This document shows positions 38,489-52,200 of a stretch of 64,000 nucleotides of DNA, piece after piece (within the stretch, counting starts at the first letter, position 1; each line of letters starts with the position of its first letter). The translations under genes and the position numbers were made by a program. The notes below the pieces were generated by a model, which was not told where the DNA came from, ran no database searches, and saw only the letters and a list, made by a program, of their open reading frames with translations. Origin of the DNA: Silene conica (taxonomy: Eukaryota; Streptophyta; Magnoliopsida; Caryophyllales; Caryophyllaceae); the NCBI GenBank assembly GCA_029255685.2, contig CM055312.2, positions 7,650,649-7,714,648 of the forward strand. Direction: 5' to 3'.

Positions 38489-38499
38489 TTAAGACATAG

Positions 38500-40703
38500 T
38501 TAAAAAAAGGAAATTATAACATATAAATTTAAGTAATTTAAGATATTTAAATTATATGTAAAAACCAAAACTAAAATAATTAAGTTTTATATATTACAAA
38601 AAATGAAAATAATATAAAAACCGATTCTAACAAATCTTTTCATAATGAATACGTAAATAAAACAAATAAAATATATAATAATTTTGTGATATACTCGTAG
38701 CATAATACTGTACTAACTACCTATAAAAAAAGAGAATAGTATACTCCTCATTGATATTGTGTACCAAGAAGACTCGGCTTCCTCTATCAGCTATGGTCTA
38801 TAAATATCATTATTGATCGTTGCGTGATTGGAGTTGTTTTAATCAACCCAACTCTTATTTGGTTTTTTAATGATATAATTATTATTGACATTAAGTTTTA
38901 TGATATACTCCGTATGTAGGATATAATTCTTTTCTTAATCATAATATGAATTTATTGCTTATTATGTAATTAGATAGTTCGTAAAAATTGAAGATTCTAA
39001 TATCCTTGAAAAAACCTTCTCTTGTGTCCACTCTCTGAAGAAAAATATTCTCACTGGTCCCTCATTTGATTTATCTTTTTTATTATTTTTTAAAAATGGA
39101 ATAAGCCACGCACAAACAAAGTAAACGATGTGTATGAGATTTCTTTAATTATACCCTTTATCATACCTAAATTTTTGTAATTACTTTTGGTTAGTTGCAC
39201 ATGTGACCGTCATAGAGTAGAATTTGTATTAGGATAAGTATAACAACTTTTAATGGTGATTTTTGTTTATCTTCTACTCCGTATTTATTATCTACTAAAT
39301 TGCATGATATTCGTACGGATTAGAGATTCAATGCTTGTGACAGTCGAAGAAATATACATGTGATGATGGAAGAGAGTTCTCCGTAACTCTCTTAAGTTCA
39401 TTTTTCAATTGAGTATTTCATAAATTTTAAACTTAATCTTAATTGCATAATTAAAAGGAGGACGAAAAAAAGACTTTCATAAAGATTGCCGTATGTAATA
39501 ACATGAGTCCAATAGTCCATTAAATATTAAATAGTATCAAATGTATGTCGATAAGTTTGTGAGTATATGTCTCCAAATTATGAAATTACTCATAGTATGT
39601 AACTTTATAATGTTTTATATTTACGGTCTAACTCGTACCATGTTTTGTAGACGATAAAAAAATGATCAAAAGCAAAGTATATGTTTAATTACCCTAACGG
39701 ATTGCTCTATAAATGTATTTAACTTGCGGCCCAACTCGTACTATTCTGACTAAACCGGAGAAAAAAAGACCAAAAGCGACGTAAGACCAATTATATATCT
39801 TAATAAATTTTCATCATGGTCGGTACTCCGTAACTTCATTAGTCAACTATTTTTTTTTTGCTAATGGCATGATAACCACTTTCAAAATAAAGTAACATTT
39901 ACAACATGTCTAGTGATTCTTGTATCGTAGAAATCAATACCAACACACAAAACTTAAGCTTTAATATTGTAATTAAGCAAGATACTCGACAAAATATAAG
40001 ACGAAGTCAAAAAGTGTCAATAGATTTATTGTATGTAACTTTGGTATAAAACGTCAATTAACGTAAATCTTACAAAAACAATGGAAGACAAATTAAAATT
40101 GTATAATAGTTAGTAGAGCATACTATTAGACCTAATTTGTAGTGCTTTACATCAAATTGTTAATTTAACCGTCTTCTTTTTTGAAAATACACAAACAAAG
40201 AGTATCAAATGTCAAACATATATCAAAGAAAATTTTAAGCAGATTCTGCTAAAAACAATAAACAGAAAACAATACCTACAAAATTTTAACATCAATTGAA
40301 TTCGCGGATAAATGAAAAAAAAAATATAAAACAAAAAAATCAATATTAGGTAATAATGTGATCTATGCAAGAATATCAATGTATATGATTTAAAAGTCAT
40401 ACAAAAATGTCATACTACATTTCAATCTCGGTATTCTTAATACTCAAATAGTAGAATCAAACATGAAGCGAGTCGGCGTAGTTATAACCTGCAAAAAAAA
40501 GAAATTACTTGTAAGATTATTGTTCAAAAAAATTGCAAAATAAGAAATTACTTATAATATTATTGTTAAAAAAAATATAAGCACATAGATATTAATCTAC
40601 ATTAAAAGAACATGAAGCAAAATAAATTCTTAACGGGGGCAACAACTAAAACAACAATATAGGTTACGTAAATCTCAGAAATTATGTATGATATATACAT
40701 ATA
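38500..40703. other. AT-rich non-coding sequence
   Basis: No gene or complete element recognised in 2.2 kb. Three TACTCCGTA nonamers lie here (38906-38914, 39277-39285, 39824-39832). Confidence 0.5.
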
Positions 40704-42286
40704 CTAGTTTAGAACCCGTGCATAATGCACGGGTATGGGTAAAGAAAATTTAAAACATATTATGTATAATACTTTACATAAAATTGATCTTGATTGATTT
40801 TTTTAAAGTGACTATGTGATATGATCCAATAAATTAGTTATATTTGATTAAAATACTCTCCTGAAAAAAAAAAAAAAGAACCAAAAACATAAATAACTTT
40901 TTGATAGTCTTTCAAAATATAATTAAAGAGTTACCATTACATGTAAAATGTCACAACATAAATATAGATATTATATCGCCAATTTTAAATAGGTCGTGCA
41001 TTTTTAATAATGGATGTAAATAATCTTATAAAGTCGACGATAACTACAATAAACACTTTATTTTGCCAAAGATCTCGTCCTTTGGTAGCTTTAACTTTTT
41101 CGCTTAGTTATATTTGAAATCAACGGATAAACATACTCCAATTTAATACCGTTATTGATAGTTTATTGTAGAAGAAAACTTTACAAATATATGGTTATGT
41201 ATAAATATATATTTTATAAAAAAAATTTAGAGAGACGGTCTCAATAACGTTATTGAGAAACCTTTCGCAAGATGAGGGGGATTTATTTAATTTATAGAAT
41301 CAACTTATACAAGAGTTAAGAATAACTTATAACACAATTTCTTGTTTCACACTAATAAGACGAAATTTTGTGATCATTTTATGCTTAAGTGTAGCCACAA
41401 TACACTCAGTATTATAAATTACGTAAACTTAATTTTCAAAAGATTATATTTTTGTGTCATATAACTCTATCTTATTATTTTTAGATTAAAATAGTCGGTC
41501 TGACCAAGTCAACTTATAAGCATAAATAATAATTGTACCATCGTTCAACATCATTAACGTAAGTAACCATCTTAAAATTAAGACGGGTCAAATAATTACC
41601 CATTTGCATAGAAAAAACATATTTTTTGCTTTTTGCTCTACTTTTTCATTTTTATTTTATTAATGCAAATAAATTTTACTAATTAAGATATATCCGTCCT
41701 AAGAGACTTATCGAATAATAAAATAAGTAATTAATGCAAAGTGGGAGAAGTTGGATGTTGTATCCAGACACTTCTTTTCCCCTTTCTCTTTCACGGATAA
41801 GGAATTAAGAGTGTATCCGTCATTATCCATGGAGTTTACCAGAAACAATTACCATCATTATCATCTAAAAACAAAATCCAGATAGAAAAATCAACAATTC
41901 CAAATCTAAAATTAGGACTCGCCAATGATCATGCCAGATCCATCTATTCCTTCATCTCAGAGATCATGCATCCTCCATTCTCCAGGGAGCTTGTAAGTCT
42001 CATTTCATCTCCCTTTGAAATCTTCAACATAGTAAATGTGATTTGTTGTTGAAAAATATGCTGTTAAATAAAGATTTAGATGTTACTAATTTCTTGTAGA
42101 GATGGAGCAGGAAATGTTGATCTTTCTCTGAAATCTGTAGATGCTACTATCAATATCATCATATTTCTGATCTCCAATACAGGTACGCCATATTGCCGCA
42201 TCTCTAAACGACTGACAACTATACTTCCATGTTCATAATTTGGAATAGAAATTAGAAGTCTAGAGTAGAATTATTATTCGATGACC
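40704..42286 (-). other. Helitron 3' non-coding tail
   Basis: About 1.6 kb between the helicase stop and the 3' terminus. AT-rich, no gene seen. Fragments of the GACGGAT motif occur at about 41690-41835. Confidence 0.5.
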
Positions 42287-45200
42287 CTATAAATTCCGAA
42301 ATGCTTCTTTGTACACTACATTTTCAGTTGTGTTATGTGTACGACAATCTTGGTCGCATATCAAAATTTTCAGTCCTCTTTTGCTTGTGACCCTAGATAA
42401 GGCGACATAAAGTTGCCCATGACTAAATACAGGCCTCGGTAGATACAAACCCACGTGTGAAAGTGACTGACCTTGGCTCTTGTTTATAGTCATTGCATAG
42501 CATACCATAATTGGAAATTGTCTCCGCTGAAATTTGATTGGCAACGTATTGGTATCAGACGGGCTTAAAATCATCCTAGGAATTAGAACCTTCTCTCAGA
42601 TGTTTTTCCCGGATATAATGGTGGCTTGAATTACGTGGTCTCCCAGCCGGTTTACTAATAATCTGGTACCATTGCACAAACCAGCGGCCTGATCAAGGTT
42701 TCTCATGAGCATTATTGGTGCACCTATCTTCAACGTTATTTGATGATTTGGGAGGCCAGAGTATCTTATGGAGTTCAAGAACTCCGTTGAGTATACATGT
42801 CCGAAAGTACCCACGTTATCAGCTTTGCTTATACTATCTGAACTCAGATAGTCTCTCACTTCTCCGGGCATCAATGATAGCACATGTTCATTAACCTTCT
42901 CGACAATTTCATTTGTAGGAGCTAGAATTGCCCTATCCTGGAAATACTTAGGCTCCCACATGTTTTCATGAATGAGAGGATAGGTGTTCTCGACAATTGC
43001 TTTCACAGGATTGTCTATATCCTTTATCAATAGTTCATCATCAATCGGTATAATAGCTTCACCGTCATTAGGCTCCCCAGCATTGCCATCCCCAATCTTC
43101 AAGAGCCAATCTGAAAATTCTTTAACCTCATTTGTATTGGAACTTGAGCTTTCAGACTGAAGTCGCATGTTTTTTGTGAGTTTTAAAACCTTGCATGAAT
43201 GCCATAGATAGGATGAATTAATTGCAGCGCCAACAATATCTTGTCTACTACCTTTAGGTACAACTGGCAAAATCTGTCGAAAGTCACCCCCGAAAACTAT
43301 CACCTTACCACCAAATGGTTTGTCTGCATATTCAGTATCAGTGAAACGCATAACATCCCTCAAACTCCTGTCCAGTGCTTCAAAACAATATTTCTGACTC
43401 ATCGGAGCTTCGTCCCAGATTATAAGTTTGGTCTTTATAAGTAATCCGGTTAGATCAGAATCGGGTGTGATACGACTGCAAAATGAATCCTCAGTAGGAT
43501 TAAGAGGAATGCCGAACCTGGAGTGTGCAGTACTTCCGTTTGGTAGTAGCAATGAAGCAATACCACTTGACGCAACCGGCAGAACAATCTCGCCTCTAGA
43601 GCGTATGGCAGAACATAAGGTTCTCCATAAAAATGTTTTCCCAGTACCTCCATAACCATAAAGAAAAAAAACACCTCCTTTTCCATCGTTAATGGCGGTC
43701 ATGATATCGTCATACACCGTTCTTTGTTCATCTGTTAGGCATTGAAGGAGAGTCGCGTGTTCTTCCGCTAAATTAGCTCTGTCATATGACAATTCTTCTG
43801 CTAGCAGCCTATTACCACTATCCCTCATCAGTATTTCGTCTGGGACATCCATTGATGAAAACTTTCGAAGGCTGCTTCCATTTTTCTGTAGGATAGAGTC
43901 AATTTCGGCCAATGCGTAATTCCTTATTTCCTCATCACTAAGATGCAAATCTGATAAGTGTAATACATCAAATGTAAGAGTAACTCATATAGGATTTATA
44001 ATAAATTGCAAAACTTATTGTGAAAAGATGATTAGGATGAGATAATTTAGGATTACAATTTAACTATTACTTGGCGTTCGGAAAAATCTTCGCTGCTTGT
44101 GCAGAATGTCTTCAGATAGAAGGTGCCATGTTTTTTCCCACACTTCTTCTGGTCTAGATATGCTGCCGGATATTAATAGCATTGCAAATAGGTTTCTAAG
44201 TATGCTGTTCCCCACCTACTTGCCTCCTCTATGCCATTAATGTACTCTTTATCATCATCAAGCAATCCCCGGCTGTAACACGCTTCCTTAAAAGTGGGGC
44301 AAACGTCACCGTCAACAGTTCGGATATCCTCGTAACATTTTGGACCTCTTACATGATTTAGTAAAGTTCTCAAATAATACCTTTCACCTGAACCCGGAGA
44401 AGCATGATACACTACCAATGGCAAACCTTTTTTTACGGGGAGTCCACTTATGTAATTCCCTATTCCAAACGAACTTTTTTGGGAAATCTGCATAAGTTAA
44501 TTTCCTAGCCTCATCATTGTTTTTGTTGCACTCCATCCAAGCTAGAAACATCGTTTCATCAACTGTCCGCTTGTCCAACATAACATCAAGTGACTCGGAC
44601 TCGTTGTATACCACACTTTGTTCACCGGGAAGATGGAAATTTAATCTCTCAACCGGTGGTGTTCTATAATGTATATCAAACCCAAAAATCCTCCATGCCG
44701 CTTCACATGCTGAGACATATCGACAATCATAGTACATCTTGATTTCATCTTGTTCATCACTATCATCAGCCGAGACTGACGCGGTAACCCGATCATATCC
44801 CTTATTTATATATTTAAATAAATACTTGATAGATCGAGATTGATTGCACCATTCGACTTTAATGTGTGCATGATATTTTAAGAGCAACTTTGAGTTGTAT
44901 GGGACTACATATCTGTTATCAAGTTCAACCTCACCCTTGACAACCTTTACACCACTGTCTCTTCTTCTGTACACTGGATAACCTGACTCATCGACAGTTG
45001 TGTTTTGAACAAATTTTTTTGGGAAATGCTTTGAGCATTTTCCATGTTCCATACACGGGGATGTGTTGCTACCGGCTCCACATGGACCATGTAGCATAAG
45101 CTCTGTCACAACTTGATGTAACTGCGGATATTTTTCTTTGTCAGGTATCTCGGCAAAATGATTTTATCAATATGACCAGCATTAGGAAACTTATCTTCTC

Positions 45201-48139
45201 GATGCAAGAATAACAATATGTGAACATGAGGCAAACCACGTTTTTGAAACTCCCCTGTATACATAACTGCATGAAATGAAGAAATTGTTAATTTAAGGTG
45301 ACATAGCTTACCAACATAATTTCAGTATTTTTGTTTGTTGTTTATTAGATGCTAACTTGAATAGTACCAAATATTTTTTTTATAAATAACTTGTTTTAAT
45401 TAGATGCTGACCTGATTGTACGCGTCCAAATAACTTTCCCTTTTTCAAGTCTGTGACCAGTTGATCAAGTTTGATCTTAAATACTCTACAAAGGATATCT
45501 GGTCTATCTTCTGGTCGCACACCAATTCTCTTAGCGTACCTAGTGATTTCTGGCCATTTTGGGTTGCAAGTGAATGTTATAAACAGATCCGGATAACCAA
45601 ATTCTCTACAAGTGGCCATGGTGTCTTGGTAGTTCTGAATCATGTATCTTGCACCCCCAGTAAAAGATGAAGGTAGCACTATACGACGCCCTCTAGTAGA
45701 GGGGTTAGTGTGTCCATTAGCAACTGATTCCCTCAAGGTTACGTACTTGTTTGCTCGAAGAACTTGTTGATTTCGACGAATGAAATTTAGCCTTTCCGTC
45801 TCAATCATTGTGTAACCATCGACTAAAAATTGTTGGAATAACCTCCTTGCAACTAATAAAGTGCAACCACCTTCAACGTTTCTTTCCATAATTCTGAAGG
45901 CAAAGAATTCACCCATTGTAAGCCTGAAACGCTTTTTTGTATTGGCTGCATAAGCATCTGAATGAAGAATATCGCATGAGTATCCATCCTCCCCATAAGG
46001 AAAGAGCAAAGGATATTGAAGTGCAAGATAAGAGGGATGCAATTCATTAATCCTTTGAAGTGATCCAGTTTGTGTTTGAACAACAATATCTCTCTCATCA
46101 GGTGCACATCCGATGTCTCCGACTATAAGAGCAGCCACTTCAGATGTAGTAGGGAGGTTATATGTTCTTCCATCTTTTGCTCTTCTTCCAATTAATCTGA
46201 GCTTGATATCTTTGGAGCCAGTAGATACAAACCTGTCTCTAGCCATCCTGAATGCTTTGGCAAGAGAGTTATGTCTATCTAACATGTCCTTCAGTTTAGA
46301 GATTATATCATCATCAAATGCATTTGGATTGGTTGGGCTGTGACATTGTCATTTAAGTACGTTAGTAAAATCAGCAACTAAGAGTTGAAAGTCAAGAAAT
46401 AGGCTTACAAATACTAACCTTATAGCATGCTTTCTATTAGAGACCTCATCTTCAGTGTCGTATATATAAAGTTGTGTGAACTTTGGGGATGCGCCTTCCA
46501 TAGGCAGTAGACTCCCTATGTTGTGGTAGTTTTGGCCGTGTAGTTTAAATGTGTAAGTCGACCGGCCTTGGTTGATGGTTCTATCAATCTTTCCACCCAT
46601 TGATGTAAAGGAAAACATCATGTTGTAAGCTCGAATGTTGTTAATAAATTCCTTGCTTTTAGCATCATTTTTACTGAGCAGGTTCGTGAGAGTTGCAGGG
46701 TTTTTTTTTTTGAAATGGTAGCTGCACTTTACCTTGCATACAACAAAGTGAGAATTTTGGGTTGAAGGTATTTCTATCTTTCCTAACCCTTTCGTCGTAC
46801 CACATCATTGATTGACATGACGCACAACACCATATAGGATCTCCAATATCCCAATATTCTAGATAAATGAAAAGATGAGACTAAGTTAATATAGGGTAGT
46901 AAGGGTAAACCTTGTATAAGATGTCTACTTGTGTCATAAAAAAGCAATACCTTCACCAAGTAACGCTAAATCAGCTCCTTTCGTGCGTAAGAAGGAAAAC
47001 AATATAGGTTAGTGAGTGTATCTGTATGTTATATGTATTTGAAAACTACCGCCAAAATTACATTATTACCTTCTTGTAGTTCATCATCGTCATCTAGAAT
47101 AAAGGAATTGCACATGTCAGTGTTTACAATATTGAGGCGCTACTGAACGAATAATATTATAGGTACGATAGTATTATAGGTAAATATGTTACCTTCGTCG
47201 TCATTATTGTCTTGCAATCCATGATCTTCCAATTGTGTTCGAGTTGAGACATTGTTCCTACATTCTCCTACGTTGGCAGTATAACACATCATGATATTCC
47301 AATACAATCTTTTGTATGTATAAGAAACATTCATTTATAACTTTTTCATAACAAATTGTATATAAGAACATACCTCTTCGTATGTTGTTTGACATCCTTT
47401 ATTGAACAAATGTGTCGTTTTATGACCTGTTTAAATTAAATTGAAATTGAAAGACGTTAATGATTGTTGTTACAAATAAATAAGACTAGGTGAAATTAAT
47501 ATGTGGAACTATAGACAATCGATTATGAATCAGTTTATACCTGAGCTGTTGTTCGTGTTTGTGTTTCCTGACAGTTCAATTGCATTTAGCAAGTTTCTTG
47601 TAACACTTTGTGTAAGTTTTCTATTTTGGATGGCATGTTTTCCAGAGACAAAAGGGGATCTCCCGAATAACACAGATGAGAGACCATTGCTAGAGGAAAG
47701 AACAGTATGTGGAGTCAGGTTTCCTAGCGAGAGATTTCGATGATCAGAGCGCGGTTGTTGACGTTGTCCTTAATTCCAGAGAAATAGTAAGTGCTATAAT
47801 TCTAACTATGATATGTAGGAAATAATGTGAGTTGTTATTGATTTGGGACTCACCATTTGAAATGTCTCTAAAAGGAGTTGGTGGGGTTTCCTGTGATCTC
47901 AAACACGGGATTGCAACAATCTGATCACAATTCATATTCTCGTTCTCTGGGGAAATATCAAAATTACAAATCTACTATGTTAGTGATCTGATATATACAA
48001 TAACTAATATAATCGATGCAAACGTGACGATGCGTATAGCAGTGAAATTACCTTCGTTTCCATGTGTTAATCTTTGTCGCTTTGTGTTTATGATCAGACG
48101 TCTGATTTGTCTGCCTGTTCTTGATTTTGCTGGGTCCAT
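42287..48139 (-). pseudogene. Helitron Rep/helicase (RepHel), multi-exon, inactivated
   Basis: Starts at ATG 48139 (MDPAKSRTGRQIRRLI) and ends at 42287. Short N-terminal exons lie between 48139 and 46950, followed by the zinc-finger-like exon WCCASCQSMMWYDERV (46860-46715). The Rep region includes FITFTCNPKWPEI (about 45560), the HUH motif in LPHVHILL (45220-45228) and the tyrosine motif YLFKYINKG (about 44803-44832). The PIF1-like helicase has Walker A GYGGTGKT (about 43640-43663), WDEAPM and FGGDFRQILP, and the C-terminus [20 protein letters not shown]. An intron separates GRVQS from VMYTGEFQKRG (about 45411-45267). Lesions: an A11 run causing a shift at about 46701-46711, and frameshifts near 45155, 44405 and 44200. 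A TGA at 42596-42598 replaces a conserved codon before EKVLIPR. RepHel nicks and unwinds DNA for rolling-circle transposition; this copy cannot make the full protein. Confidence 0.9.
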
Positions 48140-49290
48140 TGTAGAAGGCTCCTTTTACTATGCTGACAGAAATTGAGTGATAAGATTTAAGGTAGCAGGA
48201 ACCAATGTTTTGGCATATTAGTCATGTTAATGTGTAAATTGTGGAATAATAAAAAAAATAGCTAAGAACATAATATTATTCCTGATTTTTTGCTTAATAA
48301 TTAATAATACAATATTAATATCTGTCAGATCTTCAATATATTAGTTTCAAGTCAAAGTTTGTTATGATTTTAACCCTCTGTCATATCTTCAATATATTAG
48401 TCTGAAGTCAAATTTTGTTATGATTTATCCCTAAAATTTTAATTAAGATGATGAACATGTACTTGTCTAGGGTCAGTTATTTCCCTGTTGATCATTACTG
48501 TAGTCATTAATTTGCAGATAGTAGAGGATTATGTTAATGACTACATCTATAAATGTATTAGTTTAAGATGGTTATTTAAGGTATCATAACTAATTGATCA
48601 GGCGTAAATGCAATTCAATTTAGCTACTAAACAGTGTTTTGTTGATCATTACCAACCATTTATCATAAACTATCTTGCACGGGTCGGTTCGAATTTCAAC
48701 CATAAAACAGTGTTTTGTTGATCATTACCAACCATTTAATGACTACAGTAATTCAAACTACAAATTAATGACTACAGTAATTCAAACTGTATATGTATTT
48801 TAAATTAATGACTACAGTAATTCAAACTGTATATGTATTTTAAACTGTATCATGACTAATTGACTGCATTTATTGTTCTTGCACGGGTTTATCATAACCG
48901 AAGATGTCAGGCATAAACATATGATACAACAAATTAGTTATGTATCATAGTGATCAATAAATGGTTGGTAATGTATTAAATTTCTCTGAAATATGTACTT
49001 GCCACTGCCTCATTAGTAGTCACACAATATCGTGTTAGTTATGGTTTTGCGAGCAGTTTATAATAAAAAACGTACTTGTATATAATAATGAACGGTCTAT
49101 TGATAAGACAGTTATTGTAGAATTCAAGTACGTTTAGAAGTGCATAATGTAAAACCTAAGAAAAAAAAGCTATGACAACTCCTGTCTGTTTTCGTTTAAT
49201 AAACAAACGACATTATTAAATATAGAAAGCTATTGGAAATCTGAGTCACTCATACTAAAAAGTAAAAATTTCTTGAGCTTGATAAATGCT
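48140..49290. other. Spacer between the two Helitron genes
   Basis: AT-rich. Contains a two-copy repeat of ATCTTCAATATATTAGT type (about 48328-48425) and several copies of AATGACTACAGTAATTCAAA (about 48738-48840). No further coding sequence found. Confidence 0.5.
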
Positions 49291-52200
49291 TCACTTTGCA
49301 ATGGCTTCTAACTTCACAGAAGCATGTTTTTTGGTTGTACTTAATTGTACATCATCTTCACCACATTCGGCCATGCGCTTTGTAGGGGTAAGGTTGCAGA
49401 AGGTACTTGCTGATTCCTGCTCTTCGGTGCTTTGCACGGACTCCTGACAATAAAGTATTTGATTAGATGATTTCGTGTCAAAGGTGGGTTGATGAGATAA
49501 TAAATAATTATGCATTTAATAGAATACAGTTAATGAGTTTCTAGTCTCAGACCTTTCCTTTATCATTCTCTACGGCACTTTCTTCGCGGGAATCCACCTC
49601 CAAATCATTTCCCTGGTATATATATTGTAACATCCCGTATTTTTGTAAAGGAATATCTTATTAAAATAAAGTAATTTACGGAATTTAATAATAATTTAAT
49701 AATAATTGTAATTTACGTTTTTAAGATTTCCGTTAAGTTCGTCTTAAAAACCATTTAAGCTTAAGATGCCTTGGTTATTTAATATCAACCCGTCTCACAT
49801 TTCCGTTTCACTTAAATAAAGCAAACCCGACTCAAGCTCTTAAAGGACAACTTAAAACCCTCAAAAGGAAGCTTCCATCGACACAAACTCCTCCCCATAT
49901 TTCATTTCACTGTTAAAACTCCAAACACCATTTTCATCTCATTTCTCAAGCTTTAAATCATCATCTCGAGGCCTTCCCGAACTCGTATCGAGGTAAAAGT
50001 TACATATTCGGAATCCTTGCGAGATTTATGATCTTTCTATCACTTTCATTTTCAATTTCGTGAAACTTCATTTCGGGGCTGTTTTTCCCTAATCACGAAA
50101 TTACCCTTTAATCCGTGTTTTTGTGCTTGAAGGTGGTGCTTGTAACAACCCGGAGGAAGAGCTTGTGATCCTTGAAGAGTAAACCGGTGCATTCGCGGAG
50201 TAAAGGTGACTATTATGAGTAACTCGGCCTTTTTGTCTAAATTAGCACTATATGTGATTTGAATGTGTTTTGATGAAGCTAGTATGATTGTTAGGTTCTT
50301 TAATGTTCTTATGATGATTTACAAACTGATTTTTGTGATGATTGAGGAGGAATTGGATGAGAAAGTGGTTTTAGGAGTATACATGTTAAGATCGGTATCA
50401 TTTGGGATTTTCGTTCTTATGCTTGTTTAATGCTTGATTTTGTGCAAAGATTATATATGAGACACACTTGGGATTGTTATGGGTTGATATGTGCTGATAG
50501 TATAGGTTTTATACTAGAAATCATGGTTTAGAAGTGTTTGTCGAAAGATAGATTGAATTGTCGAATTACAGGAAATGCGTATGAACTACCTGTCCCGTGC
50601 TTGGGCGTAGGCTGCGCCTCAAATTGCGCAGGCTGCGCAGCCCAGGCGCAGCTGCGCACCCCCTTGCGCAGGCTGCGCAAAAACCGTTGTAACTTTCTGC
50701 TCGTTTATCGGATTGTCGAGCCGTTTTGGGGGCTTGTTTCCCAATTGTTTTTAGGATGTTTTAAGTGATGTTTGGTGGTAAATATACTTGGTATTAAATG
50801 TAGATTGGAGTTAGGAAAGTCATCATAAGAAGCGTGGTTACCCGTCTCGAGTCAAATAGCTCATAAGGAGTTGATTGCGAAAATTGTGCATGAAGATAGT
50901 TAACTTTTAGGGACTTTCTTGTGAAGAGTCTAAGCATATTTTAATCATGTTGTGAGGCTCGTATGTTTGGTTGGAGATGTATATTTATTTAATATGAGAC
51001 TCTCCGCCTGTGGCCAACCGGCTGAGAGCCCCTGATTGTGTTATTTGCTTATAACTTTTGATTTTCAAGTCGGATTGTATTGATTCCTTTTTCGTATGCT
51101 TCGTATGCTTGTTTGAGGTCCCCGAGGTTCGGGCGGCACTATATTGGGTTCGGGAATAGAGTGAGGATAGAGACCCCCCGGTCGGGCAACCGAAAGGGAA
51201 ACCGGCTCTCCCTCGGCTTAATTCCCGGGGTCAATTAAGTGTTGGTTTGAGTATACGTCGTTGCATAGCTAGTTATGAATTGAGTAAGTTCAGTATCGAA
51301 GTTGTAGGACTATGATTTGGATTAGGTCATAGTTTTGATGTGAAATGTTGTTGTAGAACTGTGATTTGGATTAGGTCACAGTTCGGTATGCCTTGTATTG
51401 TGGTGGGACTGTGATTAGGATTAGGTCACAGTTTTGCTTGCCTTTGTATTTTGAGGTGTATTGTTGTAGGGCTGTGATTTGGATTAGGTCACAGTTTTGT
51501 GTTGCCTTTGTATTATGGGGTATATTATGGTGGAACTGTAATTTGGATTAGGTTACAGTTTGGCTTGCCTTTGTATTTTGAGGTGTATTGTAATGGGGCT
51601 GTGATTGGGATTAGGTCACAGTCTTTGCTTGCCTTTGTATTTTGAGGTGTATTTTCGTAGAGCTGTGATTTGGATTAGGTCACAGTTTTGCTTGCCTTTG
51701 TATTTTGGGGTGTGTTTATGCATGTGGATTGTATTTGCTGAGGCTTTGTATTCATGCCGTTGTCGTATATTGGATTCGTCTTAAGAGTCTTCCCTTGTAA
51801 TGTGTATTTGTATCATTCCATGCCTAGGATTGGGGTCATGGTTTGATATTGCGGAATATTGTATATACTTGCCTGAGTAGGGGTACGGTGTTATATACTT
51901 GCTGTTGATATCTGCTTGCCTAGAGTTGGTACAGTGTCAGATATGTATGTTGATATTGATGAGTTTAGTGCCTTGTTTATAGTATTGTTCATCCAAGGCA
52001 TTGGATGACTCTTTAATTGGTTTCGTAAATGGTTTGGATTGAAAGACCCCCGGCCGGGCAACCGGAAGGGAAACCGGCTCTCCTTCCAAATAGTTTCCGA
52101 AGTTGGTTGAGAGCCTTGCATAGTATTTGCATGATGATAAGAGTTTGAGATGTTGATAAATGCTTCATATGATTATTTATGTTGGAGTATGATATTTGTT

